A program made the position numbers and the translations under genes. 64,000 nt of DNA, from contig NZ_LMFZ01000047.1 of NCBI RefSeq assembly GCF_001427305.1, forward strand, positions 1 through 64,000, in the 5' to 3' direction. This stretch comes from Duganella sp. Root1480D1. Its GTDB lineage: Bacteria; Pseudomonadota; Gammaproteobacteria; Burkholderiales; Burkholderiaceae_D. The stretch's first letter is position 1. Each line of letters begins with the position of its first letter. The notes under the pieces are model-generated. The model was given only the letters and a program-made list of their open reading frames with translations, did no database searches and was not told where the DNA came from. This document shows, one piece after another, positions 17,200 to 25,037 of the stretch.

Positions 17200-19404
17200 T
17201 TAGGCCTTGGCCAGGTCGAACGGCAGCTTGCGAACGCGCTTGCCGGTCAGCTTGAACACTGCGTTGGCCAAGGCCGGAGCCAGCGGAGGCAAGCCAGGCT
17301 CGCCCATGCCGGTAGGGTTGTCGGTCGAAGCGACAGTGAACACCTCCACCACCGGCATGTCCGTCATGCGCGCCACCGTGTAGTCGTTGAAGTTCGACTG
17401 TTCGACCATGCCGTCCTTCAGCGTGATGGCTGCGCCAGGCAAGGTGGTGCCAAGTCCCATCAAGGCAGCCCCCTGCACCTGCGCTTCAATGGTCATCGGA
17501 TTCACCGGCAGGTTGCAATGCACGCCGGCCGTTACCTTGTGTACTTTGGGCTGGCCATTCCTGATCGACGCCACCACAACATAAGCCACGGAGGTTTCGA
17601 ACGATTCGTGCAGCGCCACGCCCCAGGCCTGGCCTTTCGGCAGCCTGGTTTTGCCATAGCCCGACTTTTCGACCGCCAGGTTCAACGCGGCCAACTGGCG
17701 CGCATGCTTGGGGTCGATCAGCTTGCGGCGGTATTCCACCGGATCCATTTTCGCCACATGCGCCGCCTCGTCGATCAGCGTCTCCATCACGAACGCGGTG
17801 TGGGTCGAGCCCACGGAGCGCCACCACAGCACCGGCACGTTGGCCTTCACGTTATGCACGCTCAGGTTCATCGGCACCGAATATGGATCGCCCATGCCTT
17901 CGACCATGGTCGCGTCCACGCCATCCTTCACCATCATCGGCTCGAACGGCGTGCCGGTGATGATGGACTGGCCGACGATCACATGGTTCCAGCCAACGAT
18001 ATTGCCCTTGGCGTCAAAACCGATATCGGCCTGGTGCACATGGGAAGGACGGTAGTAGCCGCCCTTGATATCGTCTTCGCGGCTCCAGATCAGCTTGACG
18101 GGGCCCTTGCCCCAGGCCTTGGCGACGTTCACCGCTTCCACGATGTAGTCGGAAGTCGGCACCGCGCGGCGGCCGAAACCGCCGCCGGCCATCATGGTGT
18201 TCAGCGTGACCTTGTCCGGCGTCAGGCCGGCAGCCTTGGCGGCAGCTACCGCGTCCAGCGTCTGGAACTGGCTGCCCGCCCAGATGGTGCAGGAATCGCC
18301 CTTCAGATCCACCACGCAGTTCAGCGGCTCCATCGGCGCGTGCGCCAGGTACGGGAACTCATAGGTCGCGCTGATTTTCTTCGGCGCCGTGGCGATGGCC
18401 GCGATATCGGCCTTCTTCACCGGCGTGCCGGCTTTCTTCGCCAGCGCCTTGTACTCGGCCAGCTGTTTCTTGCTGCTGACCTTTTCCAGGCCTTCGGTAT
18501 CCCACTCGACCACCAGCGCCTCGCGGCCCTGCTTGGCCGGCCAGTAGCCGTTTGCCACCACAGCCAGGCCGCTGCCGCCACGGTCGGTATCGACCTTGAT
18601 GACATCGATCACGCCCGGAATGGCCTTGGCCTTGGACGCATCGAACTTTTTCACTTTGCCGCCGAAAACCGGCGCACGCGCCACCAACGCAACCTTGGTG
18701 CCTTCCGGCTTGAAGTCCATGCCGAATTGCTGGGTGCCGCTCGACTTGGCGCGCGCGTCCAGGCGCGGTGTCGGCTTGCCGATGATGGTGAAGTCCTTGA
18801 TGTCCTTCAGTTTCACATCCTTGGGCACCGGCTGCTTCATGGCCGCATCGGCCATCGCACCGAACGTCGCGCTCTGGCCGGACGGGCCGCTCAGCATGCC
18901 TTTCGAAGCGCGCACCTGGGAAACCGGCACTTTCCACTGCTCGGCTGCCGCAGCAACCAGCATGGCGCGCGCTCGGGCGCCGATCTCGCGGTGCTGCTGC
19001 CAGGAGTGCTTGACGGCGGTCGAGCCACCAGTCATCTGGATGCCGAAGTTGGGGTCTTTGTACGGATCGCCGGCCGGCGCCAGCGAAGAGCGCACCTGCG
19101 ACCAGTCTGCATCCAGCTCCTCGGCGATCAGCATCGGCAGGGCCGTATGCACGCCCTGGCCGAATTCGAGGCGGTTGACCTGGATGGTGACGGTATTGTC
19201 CGGTGCGATATGCAGGAAGGCATTGGGCGCCACCGGCGGCTTGGCCGGTGCGTCGGCAGCCAGGGCGCGGGCAAAGCGCCCGCCGCCGCTGGCCACGTAG
19301 AAGCCGAGGATCAGGCCACTACCGGCCTTCAGGAAAGTACGGCGCGACACCCCTTCAGGAGCCACGCCGTCCGCTTGAGCTGCCATGAACCATTCTTTGC
19401 GCAT
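17200..19404 (-). CDS. Molybdopterin-binding subunit, isoquinoline 1-oxidoreductase type
   Basis: 734 residues of the xanthine dehydrogenase family. A twin-arginine signal (SRRTFLKAGSGLILGFYVA, about residues 20-38) means export of the folded enzyme to the periplasm. MMAGGGFGRRAVPTSDYIVEA is the cofactor-binding segment, and GEPGLPPLAPALANAVF carries the conserved active-site glutamate. GGGAGG lies 5 bases before the ATG. It follows the 2Fe-2S subunit by 11 bases. The substrate cannot be assigned; IorB homologs oxidise N-heterocycles or aldehydes. Confidence 0.88.
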   Translation of the reverse strand: MRKEWFMAAQADGVAPEGVSRRTFLKAGSGLILGFYVASGGGRFARALAADAPAKPPVAPNAFLHIAPDNTVTIQVNRLEFGQGVHTALPMLIAEELDADWSQVRSSLAPAGDPYKDPNFGIQMTGGSTAVKHSWQQHREIGARARAMLVAAAAEQWKVPVSQVRASKGMLSGPSGQSATFGAMADAAMKQPVPKDVKLKDIKDFTIIGKPTPRLDARAKSSGTQQFGMDFKPEGTKVALVARAPVFGGKVKKFDASKAKAIPGVIDVIKVDTDRGGSGLAVVANGYWPAKQGREALVVEWDTEGLEKVSSKKQLAEYKALAKKAGTPVKKADIAAIATAPKKISATYEFPYLAHAPMEPLNCVVDLKGDSCTIWAGSQFQTLDAVAAAKAAGLTPDKVTLNTMMAGGGFGRRAVPTSDYIVEAVNVAKAWGKGPVKLIWSREDDIKGGYYRPSHVHQADIGFDAKGNIVGWNHVIVGQSIITGTPFEPMMVKDGVDATMVEGMGDPYSVPMNLSVHNVKANVPVLWWRSVGSTHTAFVMETLIDEAAHVAKMDPVEYRRKLIDPKHARQLAALNLAVEKSGYGKTRLPKGQAWGVALHESFETSVAYVVVASIRNGQPKVHKVTAGVHCNLPVNPMTIEAQVQGAALMGLGTTLPGAAITLKDGMVEQSNFNDYTVARMTDMPVVEVFTVASTDNPTGMGEPGLPPLAPALANAVFKLTGKRVRKLPFDLAKA

Positions 19405-19415
19405 GGCGGCCTCCC

Positions 19416-19874
19416 TTAAGCGATGGATTTCGCGGCGTCTTTGATGGCGGCGCGGATCCGTTGATAGGTGCCGCAGCGGCAGATATTGCCCGACATGGCG
19501 TTGTCGATATCGCTGTCAGTCGGCGCCTTGTTGGTGCGCAGCAGGGCCGTCGCGCTCATCACCTGGCCGCTCTGGCAGTAGCCGCATTGCGGTACATCGT
19601 GCTTGACCCAGGCATCCTGCACCGCCTTGCCCACCTTGTCGCCGGACATGGCTTCGATGGTGGTGATCTTCTGTCCCACCGCCGCCGAAATCGGCGTCAC
19701 GCAGGAGCGGATTGCCTGCCCTTCCAGGTGCACCGTGCAAGCGCCGCACATCGCCATGCCGCAGCCAAACTTGGTGCCGGTCATATTGAGATTGTCGCGC
19801 AGGGCCCAGAGGATGGGCGTAGAAGGGTCGGCGTCGACTTGTACGTCGCGCCCGTTGATGTTCAATGTGACCAT
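19416..19874 (-). CDS. 2Fe-2S subunit of the molybdenum hydroxylase
   Basis: 152 residues with two [2Fe-2S] centres. The ferredoxin-type site is [17 protein letters not shown] plus a later RSC; the helical-bundle site is [11 protein letters not shown] with [12 protein letters not shown]. This is the IorA-type small electron-transfer subunit for the protein encoded next. It probably moves out by the partner's Tat signal, having none of its own. First gene of the leftward group running to 13529. Confidence 0.93.
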   Translation of the reverse strand: MVTLNINGRDVQVDADPSTPILWALRDNLNMTGTKFGCGMAMCGACTVHLEGQAIRSCVTPISAAVGQKITTIEAMSGDKVGKAVQDAWVKHDVPQCGYCQSGQVMSATALLRTNKAPTDSDIDNAMSGNICRCGTYQRIRAAIKDAAKSIA

Positions 19875-19899
19875 GCCAGCTCCCTGATTAAGTTATCTC

Positions 19900-19952
19900 C
19901 GGGGTCAGCCCTGGCAATCGGACCAGCGGTCCGATTGTTGGACCTGACCCCG
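19900..19952. repeat. 53-bp imperfect palindrome with GGGGTCAG arms
   Basis: Outer arms GGGGTCAG (19901-19908) and CTGACCCC (19944-19951), extended by one C/G pair; inner arms CAATCGGACC (19915-19924) and GGTCCGATTG (19928-19937) around AGC. It begins 5 bases beyond the dsbC stop and ends 25 bases before the 2Fe-2S gene start. There is no T run on either side, so it is not an ordinary terminator. It looks like a dispersed intergenic palindrome (REP-like); no second copy was noticed in this window. Confidence 0.7.
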
Positions 19953-19957
19953 CATTT

Positions 19958-20680
19958 TTACTTGATGGTGGCGAACTTTGCTTCCAGCGTTCGCTGGTCG
20001 ACTGCTCCTGCAATGCGGCTGCCGTCGGCGAAGAAAATCGCCGGCGTGCCATTGATGCTCATTTTCTGGCCCAGGGCCAGTACCTTTTCGTTTGGCGCGG
20101 TGCAGCCATTTGGCGCAACCGGCGCGGCTTTGCCGTTCAACATCCATTCATCCCAGGCCTTGTTGCGGTCGGACGCGCACCAGATGTTCTGCGACTTGGT
20201 GACCGAATCGGGCGACAGGATGTTGTACAGGAAGGTGTAGACGGTCACATTGTCCGTATTGGCCAGGGTGGTCTGGCGGAAGCGCTTGCAATAGCCGCAG
20301 TTCGGATCTTCGAAAATCGCCATCACGCGCTTGCCGTTGCCCTTGACGGTCTTCAGCGCCAGCTCGAACGGCAGGTCGTCGAACTTGATCTTGTTCAGGT
20401 CATCGATGCGGGCCTGGGTCAGGTCGGTGCGGGTCTGCAGGTCGAGGATATGGCCTTCCAGCAGGTAGCGGCCGGTCGGATCGGTGTAGCGCACTTCGTT
20501 GCCGATGGTTACCTCGTACATCCCAGGGATCGGGGACTTCTTGACGGAGTCGATCTTGACGCCGTTCAGGCGCTCCGCCAGGGCCTTGCGCAGTTGCGCA
20601 TCTTCTTTTGCGTTCTGCGCGTCTGCACAGGACATCAGCATGACCGAAGCCATTACCAATACCAACTTACTCTTCTTCAT
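19958..20680 (-). CDS. dsbC: DsbC-type thiol:disulfide interchange protein
   Basis: 240 residues: signal sequence with LMSCADAQ (possible lipobox, otherwise cleavage at about residue 22), an N-terminal dimerisation domain (about 25-95) and a thioredoxin domain with active site NCGYCKRF. DsbC isomerises wrong disulfides in the periplasm and is kept reduced by DsbD. A second cysteine pair lies near ...WCASDRN and NGCTAPN, as in other DsbC proteins. The gene follows the UbiH-type gene by 12 bases and is probably co-transcribed with it. Confidence 0.9.
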   Translation of the reverse strand: MKKSKLVLVMASVMLMSCADAQNAKEDAQLRKALAERLNGVKIDSVKKSPIPGMYEVTIGNEVRYTDPTGRYLLEGHILDLQTRTDLTQARIDDLNKIKFDDLPFELALKTVKGNGKRVMAIFEDPNCGYCKRFRQTTLANTDNVTVYTFLYNILSPDSVTKSQNIWCASDRNKAWDEWMLNGKAAPVAPNGCTAPNEKVLALGQKMSINGTPAIFFADGSRIAGAVDQRTLEAKFATIK

Positions 20681-20692
20681 AGGGTCTCCGCT

Positions 20693-21898
20693 TTACAGCT
20701 TTCCGAGGGCATGTGAAATCAGCCGGCGCTTTACGCCCGGCAATTTATCCAGCAAGTTTAGCCCGAAATTGCGCACTGCGCGCACCGGTTCGAGATCGGT
20801 GCCGAACAGGCGCTCCAGGCCATCCGTGGTGGCCAGCATCAGGCTTACTTCTTCCTTGCGTGCGCGGGCATAGCGCGCCAGCACACGATCATCGCCGATG
20901 GAACGGTGCTCTTCCCGTTCCGCCACGGCTTTTACCAGTTCCTGCACGTCGCCAAAGCCCAGGTTCATGCCATGCCCGGCCAGCGGGTGCACCACGTGGG
21001 CGGCATCGCCTACCAGGGCCACGCGCGGCGCCACCATCGAATGGGGGCGCATCAGCCGCAACGGGAAAGCCTTGACCACTTCCGGCTGCAGCGGGCTCAG
21101 CTTGCCCAGCTTTTCCTGGGCAAAAGCGGCCAGCCGTTGCGCCAGCGCCGTGGCGCCTTCGCGGCACAGCGAGTCGGCCAGCATGTCCGGCGCCGACCAC
21201 ACCAGCGACACCTGCTGGCCCGGCAGGGGCAGCAAGGCCACGATGCCCTGCTCGCCGGTGAACCACTGGTGCGCAACGCCATGATGCGGCAATTCGCACG
21301 CAAAGTTCGAGACCACGCCGCTCTGGTTATAGGGGCGGTAATCGAGGCCGATATCGCACTGGCCGCGCACCCAGGACTGGGCACCGTCGGCGCCAACCAC
21401 CAGCGAGGCGCCGAGGTGGGAACCATCGTCCACGGTGATCACGGCCCCCTGCTCGTCATGCTTCAGTGCGACCGCCTTGCCGTGCACGAAATGCACGTTC
21501 TGGGCGAAGCGCAGCGCCGCATCGAGGGCCTGGTCCAGGTTACGGTCTTCCACGATCCAGCACAGGGTGCCGGTATGGGCGCCATAAGCGTCGAAATTCA
21601 GCGCGCCGGCCTTGCTGCCGTCGCCATTGACCAGCATGGCGTCGACCGGGGCGATGCGCGACTGCTCCATGGCTCCCCATACTTTCAGGGAATCGAGCAC
21701 GCGGTGGGCAGTGTGATTGAGGGCGAACACGCGGACATCCCAGCTCGCATCATCCGCGCGAGCCGGTGCCGGCGGCGGCCCTAGCAAGGTCACACTCAAT
21801 CCGGATTGTGCAAACGCGAGGGCGGCCGTCTTGGCAATCGCGCCATTGCCGACGATGCAGACCGCAGTCTGCATATGGTGATGCGTGGGCTTGTTCAT
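20693..21898 (-). CDS. UbiH/UbiF/COQ6-family FAD monooxygenase
   Basis: 401 residues. The FAD/NAD fold begins with VCIVGNGAIAKTAALAFAQSG; the second FAD motif is LVGDAAHVVHPLAGHGMNLGF. The family hydroxylates the ring of ubiquinone precursors at C5, C6 or C1; which position cannot be told. The start at 21898 (MNKPTHHH) is used. TATAAT on the minus strand (21905-21910) is only 6 bases before it, so either the message is nearly leaderless or translation starts at the next ATG (21874). Confidence 0.87.
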   Translation of the reverse strand: MNKPTHHHMQTAVCIVGNGAIAKTAALAFAQSGLSVTLLGPPPAPARADDASWDVRVFALNHTAHRVLDSLKVWGAMEQSRIAPVDAMLVNGDGSKAGALNFDAYGAHTGTLCWIVEDRNLDQALDAALRFAQNVHFVHGKAVALKHDEQGAVITVDDGSHLGASLVVGADGAQSWVRGQCDIGLDYRPYNQSGVVSNFACELPHHGVAHQWFTGEQGIVALLPLPGQQVSLVWSAPDMLADSLCREGATALAQRLAAFAQEKLGKLSPLQPEVVKAFPLRLMRPHSMVAPRVALVGDAAHVVHPLAGHGMNLGFGDVQELVKAVAEREEHRSIGDDRVLARYARARKEEVSLMLATTDGLERLFGTDLEPVRAVRNFGLNLLDKLPGVKRRLISHALGKL

Positions 21899-21935
21899 CC
21901 GCGCATTATAGCTTTCCCTCAATGGAAAAAGGCTA

Positions 21936-21963
21936 TTGCAAACCTAGGATTCCCTGCTATAAT
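21936..21963 (+). promoter_or_regulatory. tRNA-Phe promoter
   Basis: TTGCAA (21936-21941), 16-bp spacer, TATAAT (21958-21963), 10 bases before the first base of the tRNA. It is close to the sigma-70 consensus. Confidence 0.7.
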
Positions 21964-21973
21964 GCTGCCTCTT

Positions 21974-22049
21974 GGCCTGGTAGCTCAGTTGGTAGAGCAG
22001 AGGATTGAAAATCCTTGTGTCGGTGGTTCGATTCCGCCCCGGGCCACCA
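21974..22049 (+). tRNA. tRNA-Phe (GAA)
   Basis: 76 bases with an encoded CCA end. The acceptor GGCCTGG (21974-21980) pairs with CCGGGCC (22039-22045) with one G-U. The anticodon GAA is at 22007-22009, flanked by the AGGAT/ATCCT stem. The T arm GGTGG-TTCGATT-CCGCC is present. It decodes UUC and UUU. Confidence 0.97.
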
Positions 22050-22065
22050 AGAATAAAAAGTGAAG

Positions 22066-22092
22066 ACGCCGATCCTTGTGATCGGCGTTTTT
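22066..22092 (+). terminator. Terminator after tRNA-Phe
   Basis: ACGCCGATC (22066-22074) pairs with GATCGGCGT (22080-22088) with loop CTTGT, followed by further Ts to 22092. The same stem recurs at 25638-25664 with one changed loop base. Confidence 0.85.
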
Positions 22093-22155
22093 CGTTTCTG
22101 CGGCTGCGGCAACTGACTGCCCAACAGTAGCCCTTCCTTATCTACCAAATTTTCC

Positions 22156-22172
22156 TGTCGGAAAACTTTACA
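22156..22172 (+). promoter_or_regulatory. Upstream motif shared by two PEP-CTERM genes (copy 1)
   Basis: TGTCGGAAAACTTTACA. It matches copy 2 (24883-24899) at 14 of 17 bases, giving TGTCGGRAAAYYTTACA. It ends 76 bases before the -24 GG of the sigma-54-type promoter of the gene at 22300. It is likely an activator (enhancer) site; PrsR is the obvious candidate from PEP-CTERM biology, which is inference. Confidence 0.6.
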
Positions 22173-22246
22173 TTTCATCAATGTAGCGCCGGCCCCTACC
22201 CTAGCCAATCCCAATTAAAACAAGGACCTACAGCAATATTTCCAAG

Positions 22247-22263
22247 TTGGCATAGACATTGCT
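22247..22263 (+). promoter_or_regulatory. Sigma-54 (-24/-12) promoter of PEP-CTERM gene 1
   Basis: TTGGCATAGACATTGCT: GG at 22249-22250 and GC at 22261-22262 with exactly 10 bases between. It fits the RpoN consensus TGGCAC-N5-TTGCW apart from two inner bases. The expected transcript start is near 22273, 27 bases before the ATG. Confidence 0.7.
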
Positions 22264-22299
22264 CTGCTGTACGCACCTATTTACCATAGAGAAAACAGC

Positions 22300-23037
22300 A
22301 TGCTGAAAATTAAGACGCTAGCGGCCGCCACGGCCATCTTTTCCACCATGTCGGCCGCCCAGGCCGGCGTATTCCTCGCCGGTACCGCGACCAACAACAT
22401 CGCCACCGCATTGACCAATCTGGGTGTTTCCTACGTCAGCGTAGGCGGCGCCATGCCGGCTGGCGTGGGCGCTGGCGACACGCTGGTGCTGTCCTTCGAC
22501 GGCGGCAGCGGTCCATACCTGAACTACACCAGCGCCCTGAACGCCGGCCTCGACGTCATCGTGTTCGGCGGTTCCTGCGACGGTGCTGCCGGCTTCAGCG
22601 CCTGGATGGGCCAATACATCAACAACACTGGCGGCTGCTGGCATACCGACGGCGCCTGGACCACCGTCGCCAACAACACCGCTACCCAATTCATGCCTGG
22701 CACCTACCTGCCGCAAGCGAATACCGTGACCTTCCACATGACCCACCTGCTGGCGACGCAAGACACCGTCATGCTGGGCGTGAACGGCGAGGGCAATAAC
22801 ATTGCCGCGCTGCGTACCTACGCCAACGGCGGCTCATTCAACTACCTTGCAATGGATCCGGGCCCCTACGGCACCGCGGGCGATATGACCAACTTCACCA
22901 TGCCTTACTTGCGTGGCGCCCTGGCCGCCGCCGCGCAAGTGCCGGTTCCGCCAAATGCGGTGCCGGAGCCAGCCTCCCTTGGCCTGTTCGGCCTGGCCCT
23001 GCTGGGCATGGGCTTCGCCCGCCGCCGCAAGCAGTAA
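22300..23037 (+). CDS. PEP-CTERM sorting-domain protein
   Basis: 245 residues: signal peptide (1-22, ending SAAQA-G), a low-charge Gly/Ala/Asn-rich body without recognised catalytic motifs, and a C-terminal PEP-CTERM signal: VPEPASLGLFG, a hydrophobic stretch, then ARRRKQ. Such proteins are cleaved by exosortase at the outer part of the envelope and often take part in exopolysaccharide or floc formation. One disulfide may form between the cysteines near residues 92 and 112. A -24/-12 promoter and an upstream motif precede it, and a terminator follows. Confidence 0.88.
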   Translation: MLKIKTLAAATAIFSTMSAAQAGVFLAGTATNNIATALTNLGVSYVSVGGAMPAGVGAGDTLVLSFDGGSGPYLNYTSALNAGLDVIVFGGSCDGAAGFSAWMGQYINNTGGCWHTDGAWTTVANNTATQFMPGTYLPQANTVTFHMTHLLATQDTVMLGVNGEGNNIAALRTYANGGSFNYLAMDPGPYGTAGDMTNFTMPYLRGALAAAAQVPVPPNAVPEPASLGLFGLALLGMGFARRRKQ

Positions 23038-23058
23038 GCAGCAAAGCCAGCAAGGAAA

Positions 23059-23086
23059 AACGCCGGCCCACCCAGGCCGGCGTTTT
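23059..23086 (+). terminator. Terminator after PEP-CTERM gene 1
   Basis: AACGCCGGCC (23059-23068) pairs with GGCCGGCGTT (23075-23084), loop of 6, followed by TTCG. A short T run, but a strong stem. Confidence 0.75.
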
Positions 23087-23145
23087 CGTTCGTGCACGGT
23101 GGCCGCTGGCTTTACCTGCGCCAGGCGCCCAAGGTATTATCAATC

Positions 23146-23739
23146 ATGCACAGCGCGAACAAGCCAGTCCGGCGCACGCCCCGGCAATACCGTTCACACC
23201 TGACGGTGGAAGCCGTTCTTGCCGCTGTCCCCCTGGTTTTGAAGCGGCACGGCGCAGGCGCGATGACGACGAACCGCATTGCCGAAGTGGCCGGAGTCAG
23301 CATCGGGTCCCTTTACCAGTATTTCCCCGACAAGCAGGCGGTGTTCAGCGCATTGCATGAGCGCCATGTGGCGGATACGCGGAGCATCCTGGAGCGCCAT
23401 GCCGCAGCGTACAAGTCATCGTCGTTCAGCGCGTTTGCCGTGGCTCTTGTTGAAGATCTGCTCGACCTTCATTCCGTCGACGCGGAATTGCACCAACTGA
23501 TTGCCGCCGCAACCAAGGTGGGACCAGAGCATTTTCGCGCCGGGCTGCAGGCGACATTTGCCGAGGCCATCGCCCGCTGCGGCGCCAGGGAGACGGACCG
23601 GGTTCTGTTCGTGCTGCCAAACCTGGTTGAGGGGCTGGTGCATGGGGCGACAATGTCGCCACTCTCCGCCCGCGATGCCAAAGGCGAGGCAGTGAAGGCG
23701 ACGCTCGCTTATTTGACGGCCCACCCGGAACTCGGCTGA
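23146..23739 (+). CDS. TetR-family transcriptional regulator
   Basis: 197 residues from the ATG at 23146 (MHSANKPVRR). The helix-turn-helix is visible as TTNRIAEVAGVSIGSLYQYFPDKQAVF; the C-terminal half is a ligand domain similar to AcrR-type proteins. An ATG at 23092 is rejected because it lies 5 bases after the preceding terminator. The gene faces the decayed NmrA-like gene (stops 13 bases apart), so a regulator-target relation with it is not implied by position. No strong ribosome site. Confidence 0.85.
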   Translation: MHSANKPVRRTPRQYRSHLTVEAVLAAVPLVLKRHGAGAMTTNRIAEVAGVSIGSLYQYFPDKQAVFSALHERHVADTRSILERHAAAYKSSSFSAFAVALVEDLLDLHSVDAELHQLIAAATKVGPEHFRAGLQATFAEAIARCGARETDRVLFVLPNLVEGLVHGATMSPLSARDAKGEAVKATLAYLTAHPELG

Positions 23740-23752
23740 CAAGTCGAGCCCT

Positions 23753-24618
23753 TCAGGAGCGCCTTGCCCTTCCGCCAAACGCGCCGAGGTTTTCCTTGAT
23801 CCAGTCGCCAAAGCTTCTTGGCGCCCTTCCCAGCTGCTGCTCTACCCCCTTGCCGACCGTGGCAAGGCGGCCCTCGCGCACGGCGCGCCAGATATCGACC
23901 AGCGCTGCGGCGTAGGGGCGATCAGCCCACAGCAGTGCTCCGGCGAGAGCCTCCCGGTCCGACATGGATTCATATCGAACGGGTTTGCCGATCGCGTCAC
24001 CGATCGCCTCGACCATATCCCGGTAACTCAGTGCCTCGCGCCCGGTGATGACGAGCGACCTGTTACGAGTGTGCTTCCGAGCCAGGACCGCTACAACGAC
24101 TTCCGCGATATCGTCCGGATGGATGAAGGCAATCCTGCCCTCGCCGGTCGATGAGTGGAGAACACCGTCCGCGCGGATCGCATTCGCCCAGCTCAGGGCA
24201 TTGGACATAAAGGCGGCGGGTCGGATGAATGTGTGTGGCACGCCGCTCTTGCGTATGGCTTCCTCTCCGCGCGCGTGCCATGGCCCTGTCCCCACGCCAG
24301 CGGCGGCGTCGAGCGTCGAGAGTTTGATCAGGTGCCGGAACTTGCCTGGCGCGCCGCCAAAGCGCAGTTGCGGTCTCTTTCTGCCAAATCGGAACCGCTG
24401 TTGACGAGAAATAGCGCCTCGCATCCCTCGAATGCCGCAGCCAGTTGATCGACAGGGCCGGCAAGGTCGCCGATCCGGATGTCGACGCGGCCGCCGAAGA
24501 ATTTCCGCGCCTTTCCTTTATCGCGTACCAGCACGCAAGGTATCTCTCCTTGGCTCAGCAGGCGCGCGGTGACGAGTGAACCAATGTTTCCGGTCGCCCC
24601 AGTGACCAGGTACTTCAT
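23753..24618 (-). pseudogene. NmrA-like NAD(P)-binding protein, frameshifted
   Basis: Two reading frames join into one atypical short-chain reductase of about 288 residues. The first part (from ATG 24618) has the dinucleotide motif TGATGNIGSLV and ends CALAARQASSGT-stop near 24329. The second frame resumes at GKFRHLIKLSTLD and runs to 23753 with AFIHPDDIAEVVV and GREALSYRDMVEAIG. One base is missing near 24340-24350; no slippery heptamer is seen there. The TetR gene converges on it. Either a decayed gene or a sequencing error. Confidence 0.8.
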
Positions 24619-24749
24619 GCCAGGCCGCACCAGGCGCACAGCACCTCGAGCGCAACGCACTGCTGCCCGGATGCGGCGAAATGAAGTCCGTCCACGTCAT
24701 TACGATTACGCACACCGAAGCGAGCGAGCATTAGTTCTTGCGACATATT
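24615..24749 (-). pseudogene. Possible remnant gene upstream of the NmrA-like gene
   Basis: On the minus strand an ATG at 24749 has GAGGG upstream, but its frame soon turns into low-quality sequence. A shifted frame reads ARFGVRNRNDVDGLHF and then AASGQQCVALEVL, ending in a TGA that overlaps the NmrA ATG by 4 bases (24615-24618). DGLHFAASGQ resembles the C-terminal block of SGNH/GDSL hydrolases, a weak resemblance. The coupling suggests a two-gene operon of which this is a broken first member. Confidence 0.35.
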
Positions 24750-24882
24750 CATGGTGAGCACCCTCTTAAGCTTTGTCAGCGCCAAGTTTGGGTGGGAATC
24801 GCACGACCGGCAACTCGCGTTTCGGAGAAGCTAACTCGTTGAAATATAAGCATTTCGGGGTGCGGTACTCAGGTATTATTTT

Positions 24883-24899
24883 TGTCGGGAAATCTTACA
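24883..24899 (+). promoter_or_regulatory. Upstream motif shared by two PEP-CTERM genes (copy 2)
   Basis: TGTCGGGAAATCTTACA, 14 of 17 bases identical to the copy at 22156-22172. It ends 86 bases before the -24 GG, ten bases (one helical turn) farther than in copy 1. Confidence 0.6.
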
Positions 24900-24984
24900 C
24901 ATTGCCATCCGAACAACGAATTTCACTAGTAAATCAAGCCCTAACTGCTTGTAACTACAAGTGAAACTTGCAATCTTATTGCAA

Positions 24985-25000
24985 TGGCATGATATGTGCT
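24985..25000 (+). promoter_or_regulatory. Sigma-54 (-24/-12) promoter of PEP-CTERM gene 2
   Basis: TGGCATGATATGTGCT: GG at 24986-24987 and GC at 24998-24999 with 10 bases between. Expected transcript start near 25010. Confidence 0.65.
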
Positions 25001-25037
25001 AAGCATGTTGGGTCTTTTTTAACTTTCAGGACCCAAT

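Larger units (their letters stand above)
24750..25037. other. AT-rich intergenic stretch
   Basis: About 290 bases with no convincing gene, visibly richer in A and T than its surroundings. It holds the upstream motif (24883-24899) and the -24/-12 promoter (24985-25000) of the second PEP-CTERM gene. Otherwise nothing was recognised. Confidence 0.6.

Noticed and set aside
24330-24360. Programmed frameshift in the NmrA-like gene
   Set aside because: No slippery heptamer or downstream structure was seen; a plain deletion or sequence error is simpler.
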